A stretch of 64,000 nucleotides of DNA from Ensifer adhaerens. GTDB lineage: Bacteria; Pseudomonadota; Alphaproteobacteria; Rhizobiales; Rhizobiaceae. Position 1 is the first letter of the stretch. Every line of letters starts with the position of its first letter. A program made the position numbers and the translations under genes. Below, in pieces: positions 44,391-52,838 of this stretch. The notes under the pieces were generated by a model. The model was not told where the DNA came from, made no database searches, and saw only the letters and a program-made list of their open reading frames with translations. Location of the stretch: NCBI RefSeq assembly GCF_020035535.1, contig NZ_CP083349.1, positions 2,418,001 through 2,482,000 of the forward strand. The letters run 5' to 3'.

Positions 44391-45169
44391 AGAAGATCTG
44401 GGCCTGGGGAGCCCTCGTTTTCGGCCTCCTCTATTTCACCCTACCGCTCATCGGCATGACCAACTTTTCGCTGAAGATGCGCCGCGGCGAATATTCCTTC
44501 GACGCCTATGGCAAGGTCTTCAGCGACCCGCGCTTCCAGGAAACCTTCACCTATTCGGTGATGCAGGCGCTGTTCACCATCATCTTCGGCGTTCTGCTCG
44601 TCGTGCCGACCGCCTATTGGGTCCGCCTCAAGCTGCCGCGCCTGCGTCCCGTTATCGAGTTCATCACGCTTTTGCCGTTGGTCATCCCGGCCATCGTCAT
44701 CGTCTTTGGCTATATCCGGCTCTACAACACCTCGAGTTGGCTGCCGCTGACGGGTTCGCTCACGGGCACCAACATCCTCCTGATGTTCGGCTACGCAACA
44801 CTCGCTTTGCCCTACATGTACCGCGCCGTGGATACGGGGCTGAGGACCATCGACGTTGCCACCTTGACCGAAGCCGCTCAGAGCCTTGGCGCCGGATGGG
44901 CGACGATCCTGGCAAAGATCATCCTGCCGAACGTGCTCGTCGCGGTTCTGTCGGGCGCCTTCCTGACCTTCGCCATCGTCATCGGCGAGTTCACCATGGC
45001 AGCGCTTCTCAACCGCCCGGCCTTCGGCCCGTACATGCAGCTTCTCGGCGCCAACCGCGCCTATGAGCCGGCAGCACTCGCCGTTATCGCATTTGGCATC
45101 ACCTGGGGCTGCCTCGGCCTCATCCAGCTCGTCTCGCGCTTCCAAAGAAGCGCGCCCCCCAAGGCCTGA
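44387..45169 (+). CDS. ABC transporter permease
   Basis: 260 residues, six membrane segments, PotC type. The start ATG 44387 overlaps the previous stop (ATGA), so translation is coupled. The EAA loop is LTEAAQSLGAGWATILAKIILPNVL (about 163-187). The C-terminus is a membrane helix followed by FQRSAPPKA. It is the partner of the first permease in the same channel. The ATPase gene follows after 11 bases. Confidence 0.92.
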   Translation: MKKIWAWGALVFGLLYFTLPLIGMTNFSLKMRRGEYSFDAYGKVFSDPRFQETFTYSVMQALFTIIFGVLLVVPTAYWVRLKLPRLRPVIEFITLLPLVIPAIVIVFGYIRLYNTSSWLPLTGSLTGTNILLMFGYATLALPYMYRAVDTGLRTIDVATLTEAAQSLGAGWATILAKIILPNVLVAVLSGAFLTFAIVIGEFTMAALLNRPAFGPYMQLLGANRAYEPAALAVIAFGITWGCLGLIQLVSRFQRSAPPKA

Positions 45170-45180
45170 GGACCGCACTC

Positions 45181-46242
45181 ATGAGTTTCCTTTCACTCAC
45201 CAGCATCAAGAAGTCCTTCGGCCCGGTTCAGGTCGTGCACGATTTCAACATGAACATCGAAAAGGGCGAGTTCGTCTCGTTCCTTGGACCGTCCGGCTGC
45301 GGCAAGACGACGGTTCTGCGCATGATCGCCGGCTTCGAGACGCCGACCAGCGGGCAGATCGTCATCAACGGCAAGGACCAGAATTCGCTGAAGCCAAACC
45401 AGCGCAACATCGGCATGGTGTTCCAGGCCTATGCGCTGTTCCCCAACATGAACGTGCACGACAATGTCGCCTTCGGTCTGAAGATCGCCGGCACCGAAAA
45501 GTCGCAGATCGACGCAAGGGTGAAGCAGATGCTCGGGCTGATTAAGCTCGATCATCTGGCGGACCGCTTCCCCTACCAGCTCTCCGGCGGCCAGCAGCAG
45601 CGCGTCGCCCTTGCCCGCGCCATTGCGGTCAAGCCACAGGTGCTCTTGCTCGACGAGCCGCTTTCCGCGCTCGATGCCAAGATCCGCGTGTCGCTGCGCG
45701 AAGAAATCCGGCAGATCCAGCAGCAGCTCGGCATCACCACCGTCTTCGTCACCCATGACCAGGAAGAAGCCCTGTCGATCTCCGACCGCATCGTCGTCAT
45801 GAACGGCGGCCGCGCAGACCAGATCGGCACCCCCTTCGAGATCTACAACACGCCGGCGACACGCTTCGTCGCGTCCTTCGTCGGCACGCTCAGCATCATC
45901 GAGGGCAAGGTGGCGGACCCCGCCTCGGGTGCGGTGACGATCGGCAACCAGCAGGTGGCGCTGAAGGATCCGATTGCCGGCATGAAGGGCGGCGACAGCA
46001 TCTCGCTGGCGCTGCGTCCCGAAGCGGGCTCGATCGCCGAAGGTGCCAAGGGCGATACGTCGCTTGCCGGCGAAGTCGTCTCGACGAGCTTCCTCGGCTC
46101 GGTCATCCGCACGCGCCTTCGCGTTGGCGGTGATGTCATCTCCTTCGACATGTTCAACAATCCGGGCGTCGCCCCGCCGGTTTCCGGCGACAACGTCACG
46201 CTGCGCTTCGCCGCCAAGGACCTGCTCGTCATCCGCGAGTAA
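45181..46242 (+). CDS. ABC transporter ATP-binding protein (PotA-like)
   Basis: 353 residues with all nucleotide motifs canonical: Walker A GPSGCGKTT (about 38), Q-loop VFQAYALFPN, signature LSGGQQQRVALARAI (about 134), Walker B VLLLDEPLSALD and H-loop VTHDQEEAL. A C-terminal TOBE domain (about 280-350) with RPEAGSIAEGAKG is as in PotA/UgpC. It energises the permease pair. A perfect 11-bp hairpin follows 9 bases after the stop. Unlike the two ATPases at 60-62 kb, this one is fully conserved and can act as a homodimer. Confidence 0.93.
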   Translation: MSFLSLTSIKKSFGPVQVVHDFNMNIEKGEFVSFLGPSGCGKTTVLRMIAGFETPTSGQIVINGKDQNSLKPNQRNIGMVFQAYALFPNMNVHDNVAFGLKIAGTEKSQIDARVKQMLGLIKLDHLADRFPYQLSGGQQQRVALARAIAVKPQVLLLDEPLSALDAKIRVSLREEIRQIQQQLGITTVFVTHDQEEALSISDRIVVMNGGRADQIGTPFEIYNTPATRFVASFVGTLSIIEGKVADPASGAVTIGNQQVALKDPIAGMKGGDSISLALRPEAGSIAEGAKGDTSLAGEVVSTSFLGSVIRTRLRVGGDVISFDMFNNPGVAPPVSGDNVTLRFAAKDLLVIRE

Positions 46243-46251
46243 GCCTATTGA

Positions 46252-46280
46252 AGCCATCGGAACGATTTCTTCCGATGGCT
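46252..46280 (+). terminator. Hairpin after the ABC operon
   Basis: AGCCATCGGAA (46252-46262) pairs perfectly with TTCCGATGGCT (46270-46280), with no T run. Beyond it, 46325-46350 holds CACCGTGCG/CGCACGGTG arms around TTTGACCG, just before the FMN riboswitch. Confidence 0.6.
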
Positions 46281-46361
46281 GCAAACCCTGGAAAATTCTG
46301 TCGTGATTTCCGGCATTTTCGTCGCACCGTGCGTTTGACCGCGCACGGTGGCGCTATATAG

Positions 46362-47081
<720 letters not shown>

Positions 47082-47120
47082 CCTCCTGCTGGTCGCAACT
47101 GCGACGATGCGGTTGCGATG

Positions 47121-47305
47121 GCCCCTCATCCTGCTGCCGCCACCTTCTTCCCGCTCGCGGGGAGAAGGACACACGTGGCACCCTGCTGCCTAACCGCACC
47201 GGTGCTAGCAAGCACGGCGTTTATCCGACATCTTCCAGAGGTTCCCGGTTTACCAGGGTTCTCGTCCCTCTCCCCGCCTGCGGAGAGAGGGTCAGAGTGA
47301 GGGGC
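47121..47305. repeat. 185-bp element with terminal inverted repeats (MITE-like)
   Basis: The ends are perfect 8-bp inverted repeats, GCCCCTCA (47121-47128) and TGAGGGGC (47298-47305). Each end is followed inward by a hairpin (CTTCTTCCCGCTCGCGGGGA on the left, CTCTCCCCGCCTGCGGAGAG on the right). No ORF inside. Similar CCCCTCATCC...CTTCTCCCCG sequences are common in rhizobial intergenic DNA. It fills most of the 324-base gap between ribH2 and the LtrA gene; no target duplication is obvious. Confidence 0.7.
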
Positions 47306-47405
47306 ACCCCTCCGCAGCGCGAGCCGCCGCCTTTGAATCAACCTCTGAAGCCCCTGAATCACATCACCGGAAACAGCGGATAACCCGCTGTTTCGACTCG
47401 CAAAA

Positions 47406-48689
47406 TCAAGGCACCGCATCACCCTTGTGCAGGCTGCGCTCCAGTGCCGCCATGCGATGGCGATGCCCCGCCACTTCGTAACCGACGATGGTAACGACGG
47501 GCGCGAGCATCAGGATGATCAGGCACTTGGCCATGTCGAGCCCGGCGATCGCGGCGACCACGGACGCGGCCAGCACCAGCGCGGTACCGGCGAGCAGCCA
47601 GAGATGCAGGCGGTCCGCCTGCTGCATGAGATAGGCGTACATCGCGTAGAGCAGCCCGATATAGCAGGCGACGGGCACCGCAACCGTCAGCACCGTTGCG
47701 ACCGAACCGATATGCGCCTTGTGCTCGATGTAGTAGGCCGCCACATGCAGGCCGGCGCCTGTCGCGACGATCGAGGCGAAGATCGGCATGTGGCCGTAGC
47801 CCCAGACAAAGGCCCGCTTGAGGCGGTAGTGGTGCAGGATTTCGGCACTCGGCAGCAGGAAATAGATCCACCACATGCCGAAGGTAAGCCCCGTACCCGC
47901 CAGGCAGACGAGCGCGACATTGAGATCCCAGCCCTGCCCCTCGACCACGGCCGAGATCGAGGCGACCGTGCCGACAACCCCTTCCCCGAGCGCGATGATG
48001 GCAAGAAGCCCGTAGCGCTCGGCGATGTGATGCGCATGCCAGGGCGTGCCACCGTCCCGCGTCTCGGCGAAATAGGGGCCAAGCATCTCGATCGCCGTGA
48101 GCCCGACGACCATGGCGAAGGTCACCAGCAGTGAGAAGTCGACGAAGATCAGCACGATCCAGCCGATCTGGGCGACGCTGATCGCCTTCACATAGGTGAG
48201 GCAGGCATTCCGCCGCGCCGGGTCCTGGCGGCTCGCGCGCAGCCACTGGAAGAGCATCGCGACGCGCATGACGACGTAGCCGAGCACCATGATGCCGTTG
48301 TCGAGGTGCTCGCCCTTGTCGATCGACTCGAACATCGGCGGCAGGCCGATCGCCAGGATCAGCACGCCGACCATCTGCACCATAGTGACGCTGCGGAAAA
48401 TCCAGTCGTCCGTGTCATAGGCGGAGGCAAACCAGCTGAAATTGATCCAGGCCCAGCAGATGGAAAAGGTCGCGAGCGCAAAGCCGAAGAGACCGGCAAA
48501 GGTGTGCCCCTCGGCGAGAAAATGGGCAAGCTGCGAAGCGGCCAGGCTGAAGGCGATGACGAAGGTCAGGTCGAACAAGAGTTCGAGCGTCGTCGCCGTC
48601 CGGTGATGTTCATGCGTGTCGCGGCCGCTCATGCGCGCCACATGATGGTGTGCACTTTGATGCGGCTCGGTCGAGGTTGCTTCATTCAT
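47406..48689 (-). CDS. LtrA-family membrane protein
   Basis: 427 residues from ATG 48689; the longer opening from 48752 adds 21 unlikely residues. A His-rich N-terminus (HQSAHHHVARMSGRDTHEHHR) precedes about ten membrane segments. The family hallmarks are TLELLFDLTFVIAFSLAASQ at residue about 34, FAWINFSWFAS-like WAWINFSWFASAYD and RYGLLAIIALGEGVVG. LtrA-type proteins were named from low-temperature growth in Listeria, and their molecular role is unknown. It stands alone, transcribed toward the repeat element and away from rpiB. Confidence 0.88.
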   Translation of the reverse strand: MNEATSTEPHQSAHHHVARMSGRDTHEHHRTATTLELLFDLTFVIAFSLAASQLAHFLAEGHTFAGLFGFALATFSICWAWINFSWFASAYDTDDWIFRSVTMVQMVGVLILAIGLPPMFESIDKGEHLDNGIMVLGYVVMRVAMLFQWLRASRQDPARRNACLTYVKAISVAQIGWIVLIFVDFSLLVTFAMVVGLTAIEMLGPYFAETRDGGTPWHAHHIAERYGLLAIIALGEGVVGTVASISAVVEGQGWDLNVALVCLAGTGLTFGMWWIYFLLPSAEILHHYRLKRAFVWGYGHMPIFASIVATGAGLHVAAYYIEHKAHIGSVATVLTVAVPVACYIGLLYAMYAYLMQQADRLHLWLLAGTALVLAASVVAAIAGLDMAKCLIILMLAPVVTIVGYEVAGHRHRMAALERSLHKGDAVP

Positions 48690-48778
48690 GCGGCAACGTC
48701 CTTCAATTGACGATCCGCAAGGATATTCAAATATTTGCAGAAGCCTCGTCAAGGCGAAGCGATAGACCGGACACGAAA

Positions 48779-48802
48779 ACGCCCGGCATCTCTGCCGGGC
48801 GT
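48779..48802 (-). terminator. Terminator of the polyol operon
   Basis: ACGCCCGGCA (48779-48788) pairs with TGCCGGGCGT (48793-48802), then TTTCGTG leftward. It lies about 100 bases past the rpiB stop, ending the 15-kb leftward transcript. Confidence 0.75.
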
Positions 48803-48863
48803 GTCGTCACGATGCCTGAGGGAGGATCAACGGGCATCGAGAGATCGGTTTAGGCCTTGATAT

Positions 48864-48918
48864 CGGAAGTGGGACTCGGACGGAAAACCGCCCGCACCTT
48901 TCCTCATCCGGCTCTGGC
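48864..48918. repeat. Dispersed hairpin repeat, diverged copy over rpiB 3' end
   Basis: GACGGAAAACCGCCCGCACC and TTTCCTCATCCGGCTCT align with the copy at 57468-57519. The repeat covers the last three codons and stop of rpiB. The arms are diverged here, with CGGACGG/CCGCCCG the only good stem. Confidence 0.65.
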
Positions 48919-49347
48919 GGCATCCAGGCGATTGATCGCCTCGACATTGCCGGCCGACGAGCCGTTGGGGTCGAACTCGGATGCGAGCCAGGTATCGACG
49001 ATCGACTTTGCCAGCTCCGGCCCGATGACGCGCGCGCCCATGGTGATGATCTGGGCATTGTTCGACTTCGCCGCACGCTCGGCCGAATAGGTGTCGTGCG
49101 TCAGCGCTGCGCGGATGCCCGGCACCTTGTTGGCGGAGATGCAGACGCCGATGCCGGTGCCGCAGAACAGGATGCCACGGTCATGCTTGCCCTCGACGAC
49201 CTGCTGCGCCAGGTTCTGCGCGAGGTCCGCATAGAAGCCGGACTGGCTGAGATCCACGACTTCCACGTCGTTGCGGCCGCCGAGATGGGCGGCGATGACG
49301 TCCAGCAGGGGCTTGCCGGCGCTGTCGGCTCCGATTGCAATCTTCAT
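48904..49347 (-). CDS. rpiB: RpiB-type sugar-phosphate isomerase (EryI-like)
   Basis: 147 residues, RpiB/LacAB fold. [18 protein letters not shown] at the start, [22 protein letters not shown] (about 61-82, catalytic Cys region) and [26 protein letters not shown] are diagnostic. In the erythritol pathway of Brucella this paralogue (EryI) converts D-erythrulose 4-phosphate to D-erythrose 4-phosphate, which enters the pentose phosphate pathway. Its place next to tpiA and eryC makes that role more likely than ribose 5-phosphate isomerisation. The last residues (RAG-stop) are encoded within a dispersed repeat. Confidence 0.93.
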   Translation of the reverse strand: MKIAIGADSAGKPLLDVIAAHLGGRNDVEVVDLSQSGFYADLAQNLAQQVVEGKHDRGILFCGTGIGVCISANKVPGIRAALTHDTYSAERAAKSNNAQIITMGARVIGPELAKSIVDTWLASEFDPNGSSAGNVEAINRLDAARAG

Positions 49348-49389
49348 GATTGTTCCTTTCGTTCTTCTTGAGCTGCAACGGCCGAGGGC

Positions 49390-50157
49390 TCAGATCGCCT
49401 TGGCGACACGCTGCAGAATGTCGAGATAGCCAGTGACGTCCCAGGCGGAGCGGCCGATGAAAAGACCGTCGATATGCGCCTGGGTGATCAGTTCTTCGCA
49501 ATTGCCGGGATTGACGCTGCCGCCGTAGAGCACCGGCACGCGCCTGCCGAGCACGGCCTCCGCCACCTCGGCGATGCGCTTGTGGCGCTTGTCGGCATAA
49601 TCAGCCGTCGCCGGAATGCCGTTGACGCCGATCGCCCAGACCGGCTCGTAGGCAAGCAGGATCGTCGCCTTTTTCGCCTCGCCCTCGAGAAGTGCCAGCG
49701 CGCCCTCGACCTGGCGCTTCAACACAGCATCTGCCTCGCCCGCTTCGCGCTCGGAAAGCGTCTCGCCGATGCAGATCAGCGGCACCAGGCCATGGCGCGC
49801 GGCGGCTGCCGTCTTCAGGCCGACGGTGCGATCGGTCTCACCGAAATGTTCGCGCCGCTCGCTGTGGCCGAGCTCGACCACGTCGAGGTTGCAATCCGCA
49901 AGCATCAGCGGCGACACCTCCCCGGTCCAGGCGCCGGCATCGTCCCAATGCATGTTCTGCGCGCCGACCTTGACGCTGGTGCCGGAAAGTCGCGCCTTGA
50001 CCTCGCGCACAGCCGTGAACGGCGGGATGACGAAGCGCTGGATGCGCGCGTCACGCGTCGCGTCGGCAGCCGCCAAACCGTCGGCGAAGGCCATCGCCTC
50101 GGCGAGCGTCTTGTTCATCTTCCAGCTGGTGCCGACCCAGAGGCCTGACTTGCTCAT
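49390..50157 (-). CDS. tpiB: Triosephosphate-isomerase paralogue (EryH/TpiB-like)
   Basis: 255 residues, TIM barrel of the TpiA family with the usual residues: N/K in WKMNK (about 12-16), His in LGHSERR (about 96), and the catalytic Glu with loop in AYEPVWAIGVNGIPA (about 170). It is not the glycolytic copy by context. In Brucella EryH converts L-erythrulose 1-phosphate to D-erythrulose 4-phosphate. In Sinorhizobium the homologue is tpiB. It overlaps the DeoR regulator's stop by 4 bases and precedes rpiB by 42. Confidence 0.92.
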   Translation of the reverse strand: MSKSGLWVGTSWKMNKTLAEAMAFADGLAAADATRDARIQRFVIPPFTAVREVKARLSGTSVKVGAQNMHWDDAGAWTGEVSPLMLADCNLDVVELGHSERREHFGETDRTVGLKTAAAARHGLVPLICIGETLSEREAGEADAVLKRQVEGALALLEGEAKKATILLAYEPVWAIGVNGIPATADYADKRHKRIAEVAEAVLGRRVPVLYGGSVNPGNCEELITQAHIDGLFIGRSAWDVTGYLDILQRVAKAI

Positions 50158-50933
50158 GCTTTCTCCTTGCGATTGTCGACCCTGACCAGCCGGATGCCTG
50201 CCTCTTCGAGCGGTGCGGCATGCTCGGCCGCAACTTCGGCGCCGGTCAGCACCGCGTCGAAGGCATCGAGCCCGGTCAGGAAATGGAGCGCCGAGCGCCC
50301 GAATTTGTCGTGATCCACCAGCAGGTATTTGCGCTTGGCAGCCTTCACCATCAGGCGCTTGGCCTGCACGACCTCCTGGTCCTGGTGAAAGGCCGTGGTG
50401 CCCTCGATGGCAGAACTGGAAAGAAAGGCGATATCGACACGCAGCGACCGCAGCGCTTCGTCGGTGACGATGCCGAAGAAGCCGTTGAACTTCTTGCTGT
50501 ACTGGCCGCCGAGCGCGATCACGTTGATGCCTGGCGCACCCGAAAGGCTGGTGATCACGCCGAGATTGTTGGTGATGACCGTCAGCGGGCGAATGTCGCG
50601 GATGCAGTCGGCGATAGCGCCGGTCGTCGAGCTGTCGTCGATCAGGATGCTCTGCCCCGGCTCGATTAGGCTCGCCGCATGCTCGGCGATCCGTCGCTTT
50701 TCGGAGATCGCTATCTTCTCGCGATAGCGGAAGTCGCTCTCGAATTGCGGGCTCGACTGGATCGAGGCGCCGCCATGCACCTTGCGCAGCAGGCCCGCCT
50801 GTTCGAGGTCGTCGAGATCGCGATGCACCGTCATCTTGCTGACACCGAAGCGCAGCGACAGATCTTCGACGGACGCCGTTCCGGCCTCCATCAGCACATC
50901 CATGATCGCCTGTCGCCTGTCTTCCGGCTTCAT
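50154..50933 (-). CDS. DeoR-family transcriptional regulator of the polyol locus
   Basis: 259 residues. An N-terminal DeoR helix-turn-helix (about 5-55) reads RRQAIMDVLMEAG and VSKMTVHRDLDDLEQAGLL. The C-terminal sugar-phosphate sensor domain (about 75-235) has EKRRIAEHAA, SILIDDSSTTGAIA and TNNLGV. In this position it corresponds to the erythritol regulator of Brucella/Sinorhizobium (EryD/EryR role), though Brucella EryD is of a different family. Three GTGAT boxes lie 63-110 bases upstream of its start. It is translationally coupled to tpiB. Confidence 0.9.
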   Translation of the reverse strand: MKPEDRRQAIMDVLMEAGTASVEDLSLRFGVSKMTVHRDLDDLEQAGLLRKVHGGASIQSSPQFESDFRYREKIAISEKRRIAEHAASLIEPGQSILIDDSSTTGAIADCIRDIRPLTVITNNLGVITSLSGAPGINVIALGGQYSKKFNGFFGIVTDEALRSLRVDIAFLSSSAIEGTTAFHQDQEVVQAKRLMVKAAKRKYLLVDHDKFGRSALHFLTGLDAFDAVLTGAEVAAEHAAPLEEAGIRLVRVDNRKEKA

Positions 50934-50995
50934 CGTCTCGGCCCCGATTTCACGCGACCTCAGCCACGTTCACAGTGAGAAGATAACACCTATTT

Positions 50996-51043
50996 GTGAT
51001 ATTTCAATTTACCAAACGTGATTTTGTTATCTTTCAATGTGAT
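50996..51043. promoter_or_regulatory. Three phased GTGAT boxes before the DeoR gene
   Basis: GTGAT followed by a T-rich run occurs at 50996, 51018 and 51039, at spacings of 22 and 21 bases (two helical turns). TTTCAAT also recurs at 51002 and 51032. The last box is inside the eryC 3' end. The pattern fits a DeoR-type operator array controlling an internal promoter for the regulator, tpiB and rpiB. Confidence 0.5.
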
Positions 51044-51972
51044 TTTTCTGTGCGATTGAAGCCCGTGTCGATGTGGGGCTCCCAGAATTCGACCGACTCC
51101 CGGATCATCTCGACGACGTTATGGTCCGTCGGCTCGCGCTCGCGGAAGGAAAGCTCCAGGCAGATCTCGTTGTCGGTACCGCCACCGGCCTTGACCGCGC
51201 CGATGAGCTTCTCCGGCGTGATGCGGCCGTCCCGGTTGTAGGCGGCGGTAAACGGCCAGTGGCCGCCCTTGTTCATCGACGACTGCTTGATGTGGATGAT
51301 CGGCGAGCGCTGCGGAAACGCACCGGCCCAGGCATAGGGATCTATGTCGTCGGGGTTATCGGAGGTGACGTCGCCATGGTCGATATCGACCATCATCTTC
51401 ATCGGGATCGGCAAGCGGGCTTCGGCGAGCCGTCGGTCAAGCGCCCGGCATTCCTCGATCGTGTGGCCGAACTCGCGGCCGACCGACATCGGCTCCCAGA
51501 AGACATAGGAGAGCCCCGCCGCCTTGCCATGCTCGGCAACCTCGCGCCAGCAGTCGATGGCGATCCGCATCATCTCCGCGCGCCGCGCCGGGTCGTCGTA
51601 ATCGCGAAGCGTGAAGATCGCGAATTGCGTGCCCATGCCGGAGGCGCCGAGCTCGGCGGAAATGTCGGCAAAGGTCTTGAACCAGTCGACATAGTAGCGC
51701 CGCACATCCGCGTCCGGATGGCCGAAATGGTTGAGCCGGCCATAGGGGCCGGTCATGCCCGAGGTGATCTTCACGCCGGTGCGGTCGACTGCCCGACGAA
51801 ACTGCCTGAGGGTCTTGACGATCGTTGCGGCCGGCCAGCCAGGATTGACGAACTCGTGGGTGAGCTGCACGTAGCCGATGCGGATCTTCTCGGCGATCGT
51901 GTCGATCAGGTCATCCGGATCGGCGAAGCGGTTGACCAGTGGATTGGTGTTGAGCGACAGCGTGAAGCCCAC
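51034..51972 (-). CDS. eryC: EryC-like tetrulose-phosphate epimerase (TIM barrel)
   Basis: 312 residues, sugar phosphate isomerase/epimerase (AP-endonuclease-2-like) TIM barrel. MGFTLSLNTNPLVNRFADP at the start, THEFVNPGWP, SYVFWEPMSVGREFGHT (metal-site Glu) and MMVDIDHGDVTS (metal ligands) match the EryC family. In Brucella EryC epimerises D-erythrulose 1-phosphate to L-erythrulose 1-phosphate. It lies between the HAD phosphatase and the DeoR gene. The gap to the HAD gene is 14 bases, so it is in the same message. Confidence 0.87.
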   Translation of the reverse strand: MGFTLSLNTNPLVNRFADPDDLIDTIAEKIRIGYVQLTHEFVNPGWPAATIVKTLRQFRRAVDRTGVKITSGMTGPYGRLNHFGHPDADVRRYYVDWFKTFADISAELGASGMGTQFAIFTLRDYDDPARRAEMMRIAIDCWREVAEHGKAAGLSYVFWEPMSVGREFGHTIEECRALDRRLAEARLPIPMKMMVDIDHGDVTSDNPDDIDPYAWAGAFPQRSPIIHIKQSSMNKGGHWPFTAAYNRDGRITPEKLIGAVKAGGGTDNEICLELSFREREPTDHNVVEMIRESVEFWEPHIDTGFNRTEKSH

Positions 51973-51986
51973 GGCTTTACTCCCGG

Positions 51987-52838
51987 CTACCAGATGAATT
52001 TCGGAAGGATGAAATCGGGACTGGCACCGTGCTCGGCAAAGAGCTTGCGACGCTCCTCACCCGAGGCGCGCTCCAGGATCCCCGTCGTCACCAGCACCGA
52101 GTGAAGCCCTGCATTCGCAGCGCCGGCAATGTCGTGCTCGATGCTGTCGCCGATCGCGCAGACCCGCGGCGGATCCGGCTGCCCGAGAAATTCGAGCGCT
52201 GACGCATAGATGTCGGCAAAGGGCTTGCCGATCCAGCGAACGGTGCCCCCGAGCTCCTCGTAAAGCTCGGCGATGCGGCCGGCGCCGAAGGCGGTACCTT
52301 CCTTCGTCAGCATCACCTTGTCGGGATTGGTGCAGAGGCAGGGGACGCCGCGCGCGGCCGCAGGCGCAAGCAACGCTTCATAGTGCGAAAGTGGGTAGAC
52401 ATCGCCCTCGCTCGCGGCGAGCAGCACGAAGTCGGCATCGGCACCGCCAGTGGTGCGCTCGAGATCGAGCCCGGTCAGCGGCGAGAGGTCGCCGTCGCGA
52501 CTGATCAGCAGGCACTTGCGACGTCCCCGGGCAGCGCCCTCACCTTCGCGCCTCAGGATCTGCCAGGCGACCTCGCCCGAGGTCAGGAACCAGTCCCAGC
52601 TACCCGAGACGAAGCCGAGATCGGCGAGGCGGCGATCGTTTTCCGCCGAGCGTTTTCCCGAATTGGAGAGGATGATGATGCGTTTGCCCGCATCCTTCAG
52701 CCGAACCAGCGTTTCGGCCGCGCCCGGATAGGGCCCGCGGCCATCGCGCAGCACGCCGAACTGATCGATCAGGAAGGCGTCGTAGCGATCGGCAATCTCG
52801 CCAAGTCCCGCGATCGCAGTCGTTTGAGCAAACGTCAC
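51987..52838 (-). CDS. HAD-superfamily phosphatase (class IIA, TIGR01459)
   Basis: 283 residues. The HAD nucleophile motif is unusual: the first strand reads FLIDQFGVLRDG, where D-Q-F stands for the usual DxDGT, so the second Asp is absent as is typical for TIGR01459. Motif II is IILSNSGKRS, the lysine is in WIGKPFADIY, and the final acidic motif is CAIGDSIEHDIAGA. The cap lies between. It probably dephosphorylates a sugar or polyol phosphate, perhaps as a bypass or detoxifier. It overlaps the FGGY kinase stop by 4 bases. Confidence 0.85.
   Translation of the reverse strand: MTFAQTTAIAGLGEIADRYDAFLIDQFGVLRDGRGPYPGAAETLVRLKDAGKRIIILSNSGKRSAENDRRLADLGFVSGSWDWFLTSGEVAWQILRREGEGAARGRRKCLLISRDGDLSPLTGLDLERTTGGADADFVLLAASEGDVYPLSHYEALLAPAAARGVPCLCTNPDKVMLTKEGTAFGAGRIAELYEELGGTVRWIGKPFADIYASALEFLGQPDPPRVCAIGDSIEHDIAGAANAGLHSVLVTTGILERASGEERRKLFAEHGASPDFILPKFIW

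Noticed and set aside
46335..46360. TTGACC and TATATA as a sigma-70 promoter of ribH2
   Set aside because: The spacer is only 14 bases, too short for a confident promoter call, although the -10 alone may be used.
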